Below the pieces are notes generated by a model. It had not been told where the DNA came from. It did no database searches and saw only the letters and a list, made by a program, of their open reading frames with translations. The position numbers and the translations under genes are program-made. Of a DNA stretch of 47,898 nucleotides, positions 35,001 through 42,719 are shown piece after piece (within the stretch, counting starts at the first letter, position 1; each line of letters opens with the position of its first letter). Source of the DNA: Mesorhizobium tianshanense (GTDB lineage Bacteria; Pseudomonadota; Alphaproteobacteria; Rhizobiales; Rhizobiaceae); the NCBI RefSeq assembly GCF_007830515.1, contig NZ_VLKT01000053.1:1-47898 (forward strand), given 5' to 3'.

Positions 35001-35358
35001 TACTTTCACGGATCGCTGTCCAACGGAGGGCGTGCCTGCTGCCGAGAAGGCCATCGAGATCGACCGGGCGCTCGATCAGCGCGAGCACCTGCCGGTGCCG
35101 TTGATCGTGCTTGGGCAGATCCACCAGTGCCACGGCCGTCCGGAACTGGCGGTTGGCTTGTTCCACGAAGCACTGGACGTAGCCCGCGAAACGGGCGAAC
35201 CCCAACTGCTGTTTCCGTGCTATGATGGTCTCGCAACGCTTAATCTCGACCTCGACAATCTGGCCGAGGCCGAACGCTACTTTTCCCTGGCGCAGGATAT
35301 ATGCGCCCAGCACGGGCTCGACCCGGAAGCGCTTGTGGTGCTGCCTTTTCTCGACTAG
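32059..35358 (+). CDS. Zinc-ribbon / class III cyclase / AAA ATPase / TPR protein
   Basis: A 1099-residue four-part protein. Residues 1-48 form two CxxC zinc ribbons (C3/C6 with C17/C20; C28/C31 with C42/C45). A class III cyclase domain follows: VTVLFADLCGFTTLSEQL with D102, and GFVDKFIGDALLALFG with K143 and D147, plus SYSVTGDTVNTAQRLQS. Next comes a STAND-like AAA ATPase with Walker A GEAGIGKS (324-331) and Walker B LLIVVEDLHWAD. From about residue 740 to the end there are TPR-like helical pairs. This layout is known from many bacterial adenylate cyclases thought to be regulated through ATPase/TPR sensing. It is followed 19 bp later by a redoxin gene, probably in the same operon. Confidence 0.9.
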   Translation: MDCSGCGFEVEGGYAFCPRCGRRQPVPCASCGYPCAPDFEFCPKCGASVGAPAKTVERPAPTPSRTIVPPSRTPSLLPNIESEDGLHPVSDADRRTVTVLFADLCGFTTLSEQLDPEVMQALQNELFKELTAAVRNFGGFVDKFIGDALLALFGAPVAHEDDPERALRAALDMIARTARRGESAPHSGSPLLLHIGINTGPVVTGGLGIGTAKSYSVTGDTVNTAQRLQSLAAPGEVLVGELTHRLTRHAFSYESLGDVVLRGKAGSVLVHRLDAPLAAPRAARGLEALGLSAPMIGRGAELHRMLASLDQACGGSAQLVRLVGEAGIGKSRLVKEFVARVGDEDRFRNVAVRQATCSPLGEQSFGALGAVVRSAAGMMQNDNGDEMRGKLAGLLADLGLQGEEAKRLMPLLYHVLGLGDPDATLQHVEPEQLRRQILYAVRTIIERRLALSPLLIVVEDLHWADAVSLEALRFVMDRLVRTRLMVLVTHRPAPGNDQLDSSRVSHTALRLSPLNNDDGRSLLAALFGESWVNSAGGLVDQILERAGGNPLFVEEIVRGLIDRGVLMREGQRWRTVAGEVATGIPATIQAMLLARVDRLPQEVRRLAQEAAVIGPRFDATLLKTVTADPGRLEAGCELLCDAEFIEEVAGSGSVSSQSYRFTQTLLQDVIYQNLLLQRRTDIHGRVGAALEQLCGDKPERLEDLTVLGHHFAQSAEREKGAHYLQAAGDRARMIYANDDALRFYERALTALDAIGQTPLKLAIAERIADLSGPVGRREIAHHHYETVLQAYRESANRVASARVLRKIGRLLWDVGKRDNAESRYVEAAALLDGADAPIEQAHLWQERGRQAFRSGDHALAVKWADAAMDCVRTLTTEHVSEVGCDATLVTAEALNTKAVALARLGRNREAVRQVERSIELAEAAGLLGAACRGYTNLGVLYTTIDPAQAMEVCRRGLEVARHIGDLGFQARLLANLAVACCTFTDRCPTEGVPAAEKAIEIDRALDQREHLPVPLIVLGQIHQCHGRPELAVGLFHEALDVARETGEPQLLFPCYDGLATLNLDLDNLAEAERYFSLAQDICAQHGLDPEALVVLPFLD

Positions 35359-35377
35359 CCGGGGTTGGAGGTTGGAA

Positions 35378-36058
35378 ATGTCCTCGCGTAGTGACTTGGT
35401 GCCGCTTCAACCGGGCGACCGTGCGCCGAACTTGGTACTCGACGCCATTACCCAGGAAGGCAAGATCGCGCTTGACGACTTTCGCGGACAAAAACCGGTG
35501 TTGGTCGGCCTGTTTCGAGGTCTGCATTGTGCGTTTTGCCGGCGCTATATCGCCGCCCAGGCGCGGCTTGATCCGGATCTGCGCGACAAGGGCGTGGAGA
35601 GCCTGACGGTGGTCAACACGCCGATCGAGCGGGCGCGTCTCTATTTCCGCTACCATCCGATGCCGAATCTGCTTGCGGCCTCCGACCCTGAACGCGCTTC
35701 ACATCGTGCTTTTGGACTGCCCAATCTCGAATTCACCCAAAACGAGACGAACTGGCCGTACAAGGTCTCGATGGCAGCGGCAAAGGATATGCGGGTCGAC
35801 ATACCAGGCGAGTTGCCAGGTCCGATGGATCCTATTGCGGCCAGCGAAATCCTCAACAAGAAGGACAATTACGAAGTGACCGAAGCCGACGAGCAGATGA
35901 TGGCAACGGGACACGGACAATTGGTCGGTCAATTCCTGCTGGACCGGCAGGGGATCGTCCGCTGGAGCTTCACGGAGGTTCCAGAGGGTGGGCGATACAT
36001 GTTTGGGAAGCCAAACCCGCAGGAGCTGATGTCAGCCGTGTCCCAAGTCGCCCAATAG
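35378..36058 (+). CDS. AhpC/TSA-type redoxin (thioredoxin-fold peroxiredoxin-like)
   Basis: A 226-residue thioredoxin-fold protein. PLQPGDRAPNLVLDAITQEG is the typical N-terminal strand and GLFRGLHCAFCRRYIAAQ holds a CxxC pair (C-A-F-C) at the start of the active-site helix, as in peroxiredoxin-like and thioredoxin-like reductases. The rest follows the AhpC/TSA layout, with GQFLLDRQGIVRWSF near the end and a final ELMSAVSQVAQ helix. A GGAGG ribosome site stands 7-8 bases before the ATG. It follows the large cyclase gene by 19 bp and likely shares its mRNA. It probably reduces peroxides or disulfides in the cytoplasm; the partner is unknown. Confidence 0.82.
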   Translation: MSSRSDLVPLQPGDRAPNLVLDAITQEGKIALDDFRGQKPVLVGLFRGLHCAFCRRYIAAQARLDPDLRDKGVESLTVVNTPIERARLYFRYHPMPNLLAASDPERASHRAFGLPNLEFTQNETNWPYKVSMAAAKDMRVDIPGELPGPMDPIAASEILNKKDNYEVTEADEQMMATGHGQLVGQFLLDRQGIVRWSFTEVPEGGRYMFGKPNPQELMSAVSQVAQ

Positions 36059-36263
36059 ACACCTTTGCAAGAGTGTGTTCCGGGGCAATGGTGAAATTGC
36101 AGTACGCGGGCCTTAGGCGTCCTGGGAAGCCCGCCGACATCTTGCCGGCGCAATGACGCGCGACCGTGTTTCGGGCGGCAAGCTGGACCGCTGGACCTGC
36201 CCTGAGTTTTTTGACCGAAGGGGCCGTCGCAACGGTTGATAAGTTTGCGGCACGCAGTCGCGT

Positions 36264-37673
36264 CTATCCCCGCATAATGCGATAGACAGTTGCATCGCCC
36301 TCCACACCTCGAAGAGGCGCATCAAACGCGACGACGCCTCGGCCGGCAAGCAGGTCACTCACGTCGGGCGCGGAATAGAGCGCCTCGGAGATGCAAACCT
36401 GTCCGGCTTCCGCCAGTGACTGCACGCGTGCGGCGACATTGACGGTCTGGCCGAAGTAGTCGAGGTTGTCGTTGAGTGTGACGGCAATCGATGGACCGCA
36501 GTGGGCACCCATCTTCAGGATAATCCCAGGCCTGACATTGTCGCCGTTGAAGCGATCGATTTCTTCAAAAATGTTGAGGGCCGCCGAAATCGCATCCGAT
36601 GGCCGCGAGAATACTGCCATCACCGCATCTCCGATCGTCTTTACGACAGCGCCGGAATGCTGGTGGACCGCCGCATTGAGAAGGGCGAAATGCTCGCGGA
36701 CCAGGGCATACGCGTTGAGGTCGCCAAGGCGCTCATACATGGCGGTGGAACCCTTGAGATCCGTGAACAGGAAGGTGATCTGCCGGATGCCGAGCCCCTC
36801 CTTCTCGTCGACACGCTCGGAACGGAAGAGCCGGCGGAAGGTTTGCCGCGCAAGCAGCGCCCCGCCGGAAACATATGGATCGAAATCGAGCGTCGGCTTG
36901 GTCGTCAACGCGACAAGCTCGGGCGGCCAGTTGATGAGAAGCAACGCGCCACGACCGGATCCCGTATTCGCAACCTCAATGACAACCGGACCGGGCGGCA
37001 CGGCCGGCAACGAAGGCAAGAAACGCTTGCCGTCATAGTTGATCTTGAGAAGTGTCGGCGCCAACACCGGATCCCCTGATATTGGTACCGCGAATGCCGC
37101 CTGTGTCTGCACGTTGACGCCTGACAGGGAGCCGGGATCGAGGTCAGCGCGCAGCGTTGTTGTGGTGCCCGGCGGCAGGAACGTCATGCCCCGCACGAAG
37201 CCTCGCAGAACGTCCAGAAAGCGTACGTCCTGCCCGGGCAGCCGCCCGTCATTGCCGAAGCGTAGCTTCCAGTGAAAATCCTCGACAGAGAGCGTCTGGG
37301 GCTCGTGGAACGAAACCCGCCGCAGATGGGGCGATACAGAGAAGGAGACCTCAATGAAGTCGTCGAGGTTGGTATCGCCCGATACGTCGCACAGGCCGCA
37401 GACGTAATGCGTCTGCAACGTGCGCAGGGCGCCGAAACTGTCGAGCACCATCCCGGATTGAGGACAAAGCACGTCCCAGCTCATATCGAACAGGCCGCAG
37501 CGGGCCGCGTGAAGGAAGAGGTCGATTGCTTCAGGCTCGGCGATTGCGCGGTCGCGGGCGAAGGCCAGCGGATTGACACGATAGAGCGCCTGGTCGTCGC
37601 CGTTCCTGATAAGCGTTTCGAATTTCGAGATGACGCGCGGGCTCCAGGCTCGCGCCTGCTCGATCTCGGTCAT
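36264..37673 (-). CDS. DUF5939-type adenylate/guanylate cyclase (second copy)
   Basis: A 469-residue paralogue of the protein encoded at 27134-28549. It shares FLHAARCGLFDMSWDVLCP, a possible zinc site that has lost one cysteine (CPQSGM here against CPGCGG, with CGLC kept), the beta-rich middle and the C-terminal cyclase domain. Catalytic landmarks are ITFLFTDLKGSTAMYERLGD, GAVVKTIGDAVMAVF and DYFGQTVNVAARVQSL, all intact. The start at 37673 has GAAGG just upstream; an in-frame ATG at 37703 is possible. It converges on the redoxin gene, with 205 bp between. The two DUF5939 copies are clearly diverged, so the duplication is not recent. Confidence 0.88.
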   Translation of the reverse strand: MTEIEQARAWSPRVISKFETLIRNGDDQALYRVNPLAFARDRAIAEPEAIDLFLHAARCGLFDMSWDVLCPQSGMVLDSFGALRTLQTHYVCGLCDVSGDTNLDDFIEVSFSVSPHLRRVSFHEPQTLSVEDFHWKLRFGNDGRLPGQDVRFLDVLRGFVRGMTFLPPGTTTTLRADLDPGSLSGVNVQTQAAFAVPISGDPVLAPTLLKINYDGKRFLPSLPAVPPGPVVIEVANTGSGRGALLLINWPPELVALTTKPTLDFDPYVSGGALLARQTFRRLFRSERVDEKEGLGIRQITFLFTDLKGSTAMYERLGDLNAYALVREHFALLNAAVHQHSGAVVKTIGDAVMAVFSRPSDAISAALNIFEEIDRFNGDNVRPGIILKMGAHCGPSIAVTLNDNLDYFGQTVNVAARVQSLAEAGQVCISEALYSAPDVSDLLAGRGVVAFDAPLRGVEGDATVYRIMRG

Positions 37674-37703
37674 CTTGCCTTCGAGAAGACGATCATTGAC
37701 CAC

Positions 37704-38011
37704 TGGAACGACAGCTCCACCCGTTTGCCTTGCGGCAGCCTACCAAAAATCCTGCCCGATGCGAATGGACGGAAACGCTTCGTCTGTCTCGAGACTTAGG
37801 GCGGCACGCGCCACACTGGTGCAGACGCGCTGAATGTCGGGTCGGTCATTAGCGGACTTTCGCAAACATACCGATTAGCGCTCTTCGACAAGCCAGAATT
37901 AACGGTTCTGGCGATGCTTTCTGCCGCCGCTGGACTACCGATGTCCTTTGTGGATGTCTCCTGTATCGTGGGGTCGATGCGACAACACCCCTTCCAACCG
38001 TCAGAATGCCG
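37704..38011. other. Intergenic region downstream of the truncated GT2
   Basis: About 308 bp with no credible gene. The GT2 reading frame breaks off at about 38060 and nothing in the three minus-strand frames here continues it, so the rest of that gene has been deleted. I see no repeat or terminator. Confidence 0.4.
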
Positions 38012-38311
38012 TCACCGGGAGCGGGCCCGTCCAAGTGGGGTAATCGCGGAACAACGCACCCTGGCGGTAACTCCGGCGTTTGCCTGCTCGATCAGCCGCA
38101 CGCCGGTGTCGGTCTCCGCATGACATCGGGCGATCGCGGCAGTCTGGTCACATGAGCCATCGTCAACGACGATAATCTCGAGCGCACGATAGGACTGAGC
38201 GCGTACGCTGCCGAGCGTCTCGTCGATCGTGTCTCGCGCATTATGAGCGGGAATGACACTGACAAGTTCACCGCTCTTCGAGCACGGCCTCGACAATGGC
38301 AACAAAGTCAT
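38012..38311 (-). pseudogene. Truncated GT2 glycosyltransferase
   Basis: About 99 codons. The first half matches the N-terminus of a family 2 glycosyltransferase: GELVSVIPAHNARDTIDETL, then SYRALEIIVVDDGSCDQTAA with the nucleotide-binding DD pair, then VRLIEQANAGVTA. From about 38060 the family pattern (usually ARNxGIxxAxG and the DxD motif) is lost and the frame closes. The likely start, ATG 38311, overlaps the 3' end of the 953-residue fusion by 44 bases. One isoleucine of the usual VSVIIPAHN is missing. It is a remnant of a second transferase in this operon. Confidence 0.65.
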
Positions 38312-41129
38312 CGAGTGAGCGATCTCCGCGAATCTCGATGCGCGGAAGGTCGATGGGATCGCAATCGAGGTCCGCCGGCCCGTGCTTGCGGCCGAAGCCG
38401 ATCCGATAGCCGCACTCCTTGGCCAGCCGGCCAAGCCGTCGGTCGGTGACAGAGAATGGTGCCGCGAACGCCGTGGTTGGCCGACCGGTCCACCGTTCGA
38501 TGAACATACGAGATCGCAACAGCTCGGCGGCCAAGTCAGAGCTCGACAGACCATCGATCGCGCGATGCGTCGCCAGATGGCTTCCGAAGAACGCACCTTC
38601 GGCGGAGAGGCGTCGCACCGTTCCGGCGCCCATAAGCTGTATCGGCGGACCGCTGTCGGCGTCCCACAGTGCACTTTCACCCACCAAGTCCGTTACCAGG
38701 AACACTTCCGCGGTCAGGTCGTTCGCGCGCAAGATCGGCCAGGCATGGTCGGCAAAGTTCTGGAAGCCGTCATCGAAGGTGATGAGCACTGGGCGGCCAA
38801 CAAAAGGGCTGCGGTTGGCGATGGACCCTTCCAGCTGCTCGGACCCAATCGCGTGAAAGCCATTGGCGCGCAGCCATGCCATCTGGCTGGCGAATGCGGC
38901 GGGTGTGAGCCGAAAACGGCTGAGCGCGGCCGGACCATCATCGGCGACGCTGTGATACATGAGGACAGGGATACGCTGCCGCCGCTCGCTACGTGCGACG
39001 TCGCGGCGCAAGGCCCGTGCTCCGCCCCAGACGATATTTCGCGAGACCCCGATTCCGACGGGCGCGCGGATTGGCACATGATCTATTATTGGTTCCGTCG
39101 CCACGTCGCCCGGTGACAGGCGACGGAAGCGGTCTATGCGATAGAGCTCGGTCTGGATCGATTGCTCGAGGACGAGGCCTTCGGTCGCTGCCAGCGTCTC
39201 CGAGATCGCTTGTGCACCGAATGTGTTCCAGTCGAAGCCCGTCCTTTCAACATTGTCACGCAGCACGAATGCGTGTGCGCTGATGAAACTGCCGCCAGGC
39301 GCCAACGCCTCAGCGAATTTTTTGGCAATGCGCCGCAACTCGGCGAGATCGTCCAGGTAGTAGAGCACTTCCGAACAGACGATCAGATCCATATCACCCG
39401 GCAGCGTGTCGGCAGAGAAATCCAGTACGCCGAATTCAATATTCGGCTGATCGCCGCATCGCGCGCGGGCCCGTTCGACGGCTATGGCGGAGATGTCGGT
39501 TGCGGTCAAATGGCCCACTCGCGGCGCCAGCTGCCGCGTGAAGTGCCCCTCCGCGCAGGCCAGCTCAAGCGCCCGTCCGATGGGACCGGCCGGCAGAATT
39601 TCGAGCTGCCGCTGATATTTTTCCTGCTCATAGGGCGAACTGTAGTTCCAGGGATCTTCGGTCGCGAAATAGCCATTCCAGAACGACGTGCGATCCTTGT
39701 CGTGCCTGGCCCGTGCGCGGCGCGGCGCCGCGGGAGGCTCCGCAGGTTCGGCGCTCGACCGAACCAGCTCCCGCGCTTCCTCGGCCAATTGGGCGAGTTT
39801 GCCGAAGTGACTGTCCGGATCGGACCGGCGGTCAAGCCGCTCACGGGGCACGACATTCTGGATCAATTCGATCCAATAATCCCTTGTCACTGTTCCGAGT
39901 ACGCCGAATTGCACGACAGCCTCGATCTGGCCATCCGTCATCAGGTAGGCATAGATTTGATCGATTCCCTCCGGAAGTTCGATCGCGGCCGGATTTCGAG
40001 CGTCGACGCGAATTCCAAGTGTCCGCGCCAGCCTGCGCGGCGCGGCAAGATCGTCGACGTCGAGAAGCATTTGCTCAAGCTGATACTGGACGCGGCGACC
40101 CGCGACGGGATTGCCCCAAACCTTGCCGAGTTCGAGGATCAACTCGGTGACGGAGCCGCCGAACCTGTCCCACCTGGCGGCCAATTGCCCTGGCACCGAT
40201 AGGCTACCCACCATAAGGCCATCGAAGGCCACCTTGGCGATCTCACGCGCCCATTTGCGTCCTGCCGGGAGCGCGCGCAGGGGCTGCGGGTTGATCGAGC
40301 GTGAGCCGCAGCCGCAATCCGACGCGGCGTTCCACAACGCGAACCACGCGAGTGCCTCGGAAGCGGTGTGGCCGCTCGCCTCGATCGCTCCATTGGCGTG
40401 TGCCGGTGCTGGGTGTTTGACCCTGGGATCAGGAGAAAAGCCGCGGGCTATCACGATTTCCGCATCTGCCAGCATCTGCGTCGAATTGCGGGAGAGCGCG
40501 TTGGGGCTGACACCATAGAAAGCGAGCGGCTCGTCGACCATCACCCAATTTTTGCCTAGACGTGCGAGGCGCTGCCACAGATCCCAGTCCTCGCAGGTGC
40601 GCAGCGAAACATCGAAGCCGCCCAACTCGACAATTGTCTTCCGGTTGACGAGCACCGCGTGAGTGCGGATGGCGCACCGGCGCGCGAATGTTTCGAAGGG
40701 CTGGATCGCAACCTCCGTCGGGATACTCGACGGGGTGAGTTCGCCATCGGGCATCACGCGCCGGGAACCGCAATAGGCGGCGACCGCATCGGGCGCGGCT
40801 TCAAGTGCGGCCAGCATTTTCGCAAGGAAGCTGGTATCCACCCAATCGTCCGCATCCAGAAACATGAGCCAATGGCCGCGCGCTGTCGAAATCCCGCTAT
40901 TGCGCGCGCTGGCGGCGCTATACGCGCAAGAGCTCAACGTCCGAAATCGGGCATCGTGCTCCACATAACCGGCGACAATCGCGGCGGTGGCGTCCGTGGA
41001 GGCGTCGTCGACGACGATCGCCTCCCAATCCACTATTTCCTGATCGAGAAGGCAATCGAGTGCGCGCGCCAGCGTTACCTCCGCGTTGTGCGCAGGAATC
41101 ACTATTGAAACCAAGGGATTATGCGCCAC
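38268..41129 (-). CDS. GT2 glycosyltransferase / NodS-like methyltransferase / NodB-like deacetylase fusion
   Basis: A 953-residue protein with three enzymes in one chain. Residues 1-230 are a family 2 glycosyltransferase with VSIVIPAHNAEVTLARALDC, the nucleotide-binding DDAST (41-45) and the metal DxD in LDADDWVD (91-98). Residues about 480-680 are a NodS-type SAM methyltransferase: FWNGYFATEDPWNYSSPYEQ, motif I LELACAEGHF (521-530), and CSEVLYYLDD. Residues about 718-953 are a NodB-type polysaccharide deacetylase: VLMYHSV, TFDDG (784-788) and the zinc histidines in GSHLATH (849-855). No signal peptide or membrane helix is seen. It probably makes and modifies an amino-sugar-containing glycan. 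The resemblance to Nod-factor chemistry is in domain family only. A truncated GT2 follows. Confidence 0.9.
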   Translation of the reverse strand: MAHNPLVSIVIPAHNAEVTLARALDCLLDQEIVDWEAIVVDDASTDATAAIVAGYVEHDARFRTLSSCAYSAASARNSGISTARGHWLMFLDADDWVDTSFLAKMLAALEAAPDAVAAYCGSRRVMPDGELTPSSIPTEVAIQPFETFARRCAIRTHAVLVNRKTIVELGGFDVSLRTCEDWDLWQRLARLGKNWVMVDEPLAFYGVSPNALSRNSTQMLADAEIVIARGFSPDPRVKHPAPAHANGAIEASGHTASEALAWFALWNAASDCGCGSRSINPQPLRALPAGRKWAREIAKVAFDGLMVGSLSVPGQLAARWDRFGGSVTELILELGKVWGNPVAGRRVQYQLEQMLLDVDDLAAPRRLARTLGIRVDARNPAAIELPEGIDQIYAYLMTDGQIEAVVQFGVLGTVTRDYWIELIQNVVPRERLDRRSDPDSHFGKLAQLAEEARELVRSSAEPAEPPAAPRRARARHDKDRTSFWNGYFATEDPWNYSSPYEQEKYQRQLEILPAGPIGRALELACAEGHFTRQLAPRVGHLTATDISAIAVERARARCGDQPNIEFGVLDFSADTLPGDMDLIVCSEVLYYLDDLAELRRIAKKFAEALAPGGSFISAHAFVLRDNVERTGFDWNTFGAQAISETLAATEGLVLEQSIQTELYRIDRFRRLSPGDVATEPIIDHVPIRAPVGIGVSRNIVWGGARALRRDVARSERRQRIPVLMYHSVADDGPAALSRFRLTPAAFASQMAWLRANGFHAIGSEQLEGSIANRSPFVGRPVLITFDDGFQNFADHAWPILRANDLTAEVFLVTDLVGESALWDADSGPPIQLMGAGTVRRLSAEGAFFGSHLATHRAIDGLSSSDLAAELLRSRMFIERWTGRPTTAFAAPFSVTDRRLGRLAKECGYRIGFGRKHGPADLDCDPIDLPRIEIRGDRSLDDFVAIVEAVLEER

Positions 41130-42046
41130 GCCGTCTTACCCGCGCCTGGTTCGAAGGTAGAACAAGAGTCCCGAAACATAGCCGGCGATTTCCTGCCAAA
41201 GGAAACGGTCCTCAGGGAGGCTGCGTCCAAACAGTCTCCTGCGAACTCTTCCGAGCCGCCGCGACGCCGCCATTTGGCTGCAGAGCGAGCTTGCTCCTGT
41301 CGTGCTATCGATGTTGGAAGCCTGGTGCAGCATTCGCATCCGTGCCGCCGAGCTTGGGCGCCAGCTGTCGCAGATGCACGTCAAAGCCAAGCATGCCGCA
41401 TACTCATGTCGATACCCGGAATCGGCACCATGACCACAAACTGCGGTCCCTGGCACCGTATGAGGTGCAATAGCTATGGCAAACTGACGTCTTTTGCAAT
41501 CGGGGGCGCAATAAATGCAAGCCCACTGAAGCTGGTATGAATGACTGCAGCTATTGGGACTATGCTCCCCTCCTATCGACCGGAACGCCTCGATTCCGAG
41601 GTGCATTCTCGAACAGCCATTCTCCGTGCGAATGAAGACCTTCTTCTACCGTTGGGCCCGCATCGGAAGCTAATCGTCGCAGTATAACAGCCGGGTGCGA
41701 GACAGTATGTGCCCCGCCAGACCAGCTACTTTAGCCATATCTAATGAATATGCGCTACTTAATTGCGCTCCAGTAGCTAATAGCCTGACATTGTATTACT
41801 CATTTCGATAGTAGATTGCGCCAAATGGTCGTTTAGATTAGCCGGTTATGGCTGCTATCACAGAGAGATGCGAGAGGGACACCAATCGGAACTTGTGCAT
41901 CTTCTGCTAGTCCAAGAGATGTAAAAGGGACGCACGAATTGGCTTAAGTCAAGAAGATTCCGGCTTGCGAGCTAGGTATTTTGCTGACATGCTTGCGTGT
42001 TTTCAGTTTTGCACTGTGGCAGGTGTTCAAACGAAGGGGCATAGGG
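41130..42046. other. Long, GC-poor intergenic region before the GTPase operon
   Basis: 917 bp between divergent transcription units. The 41600-42040 part is notably AT-rich for this window and probably holds the promoter and a long leader of the coiled-coil/OmpA/GTPase/cyclase operon; I cannot point to a confident -35/-10 pair. Directly upstream of the fusion gene, a minus-strand frame ending at 41136 reads FGRSLPEDRFLWQEIAGYVS and may be the tail of a deleted gene. I found no nod-box-like sequence. No repeat or hairpin of note was seen. Confidence 0.45.
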
Positions 42047-42712
42047 ATGGCTAAGGAATCTTCGAATACCGCTTCTTCAGCAAATAAAGCGGAAGGAAAT
42101 CTGATAGGTAATGCAGACGGAAACGGGCTGACCTTCATGGGAGTCCAGGCTCGCGAGGGCGGGGTCTCCGGCGACGCTGTAGGTGTCGACAAGATACGTG
42201 ATCTGCTGTTCGGCAACCAGATGCAGGACTATGACCGCCGTTTTTCCAAGCTTGAAGAACGGTTTTTGCAGCGCTTCAAGGATGTCGAATCCGAGGCCAA
42301 GCGCAATCTTGAAATGTACGAGTCAAATGCAAAGAAGCAGGTTGAATCGCTCGCGGCGCAATTGCGGAACGAAAAGGATGCACGAGCCGAGGCCGACAAG
42401 GAGATTGACCGCAATCTTCGCGAACAAAATCAGGCGCTTGAAAAGCAGGTGCGCGCGTTGTCGGATCAATTGAGCGAGCTTGAGCGCGAAGTTGCGGACC
42501 GGATAAATCGAAGCGATCAATTGCTGCGTGAGGAAATCAAGCAAAAGAATGAGAGCATTCAGATGCTAATTGAGAAAATGTTCTCCGATCTCAGCAACGT
42601 CAAGACCGACCGAAATCTTTTGGCTGGCCTGTTTGTCGAGGTTGCAAAATGTCTAAATCAGGATCCCGTCGGCAACAAGAGTAACTCGGAACGTAGTTGG
42701 AAAGTGAGTTGA
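42047..42712 (+). CDS. Coiled-coil protein, first gene of the GTPase/cyclase operon
   Basis: A 221-residue protein with no signal peptide or membrane helix. Residues 1-45 are polar and Gly/Asn-rich (ANKAEGNLIGNADGNGLTFM). Then comes VDKIRDLLFGNQMQDYDRRF, which resembles the start of proteins found beside bacterial small GTPases. From about residue 65 to 195 the chain is a long charged coiled coil (LEERFLQRFKDVESEAKRNL onward). The end, LAGLFVEVAKCLNQDP, is again compact. ATG 42047 has AAGGGG upstream. The next gene starts eight bases after its stop, so it is translated in the same operon. It is probably a scaffold or adaptor for the GTPase/OmpA pair (inference). Confidence 0.78.
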   Translation: MAKESSNTASSANKAEGNLIGNADGNGLTFMGVQAREGGVSGDAVGVDKIRDLLFGNQMQDYDRRFSKLEERFLQRFKDVESEAKRNLEMYESNAKKQVESLAAQLRNEKDARAEADKEIDRNLREQNQALEKQVRALSDQLSELEREVADRINRSDQLLREEIKQKNESIQMLIEKMFSDLSNVKTDRNLLAGLFVEVAKCLNQDPVGNKSNSERSWKVS

Positions 42713-42719
42713 TCGGAAC

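Noticed and set aside
36059..36263. Possible IS scar between redoxin and second DUF5939 cyclase
   Set aside because: No inverted repeats, target duplication or transposase fragment could be seen in the 205 bp.
38268..41129. Nod-factor biosynthesis locus
   Set aside because: No nodA- or nodC-type gene and no nod-box-like sequence upstream of 41129; the resemblance is limited to enzyme superfamilies.
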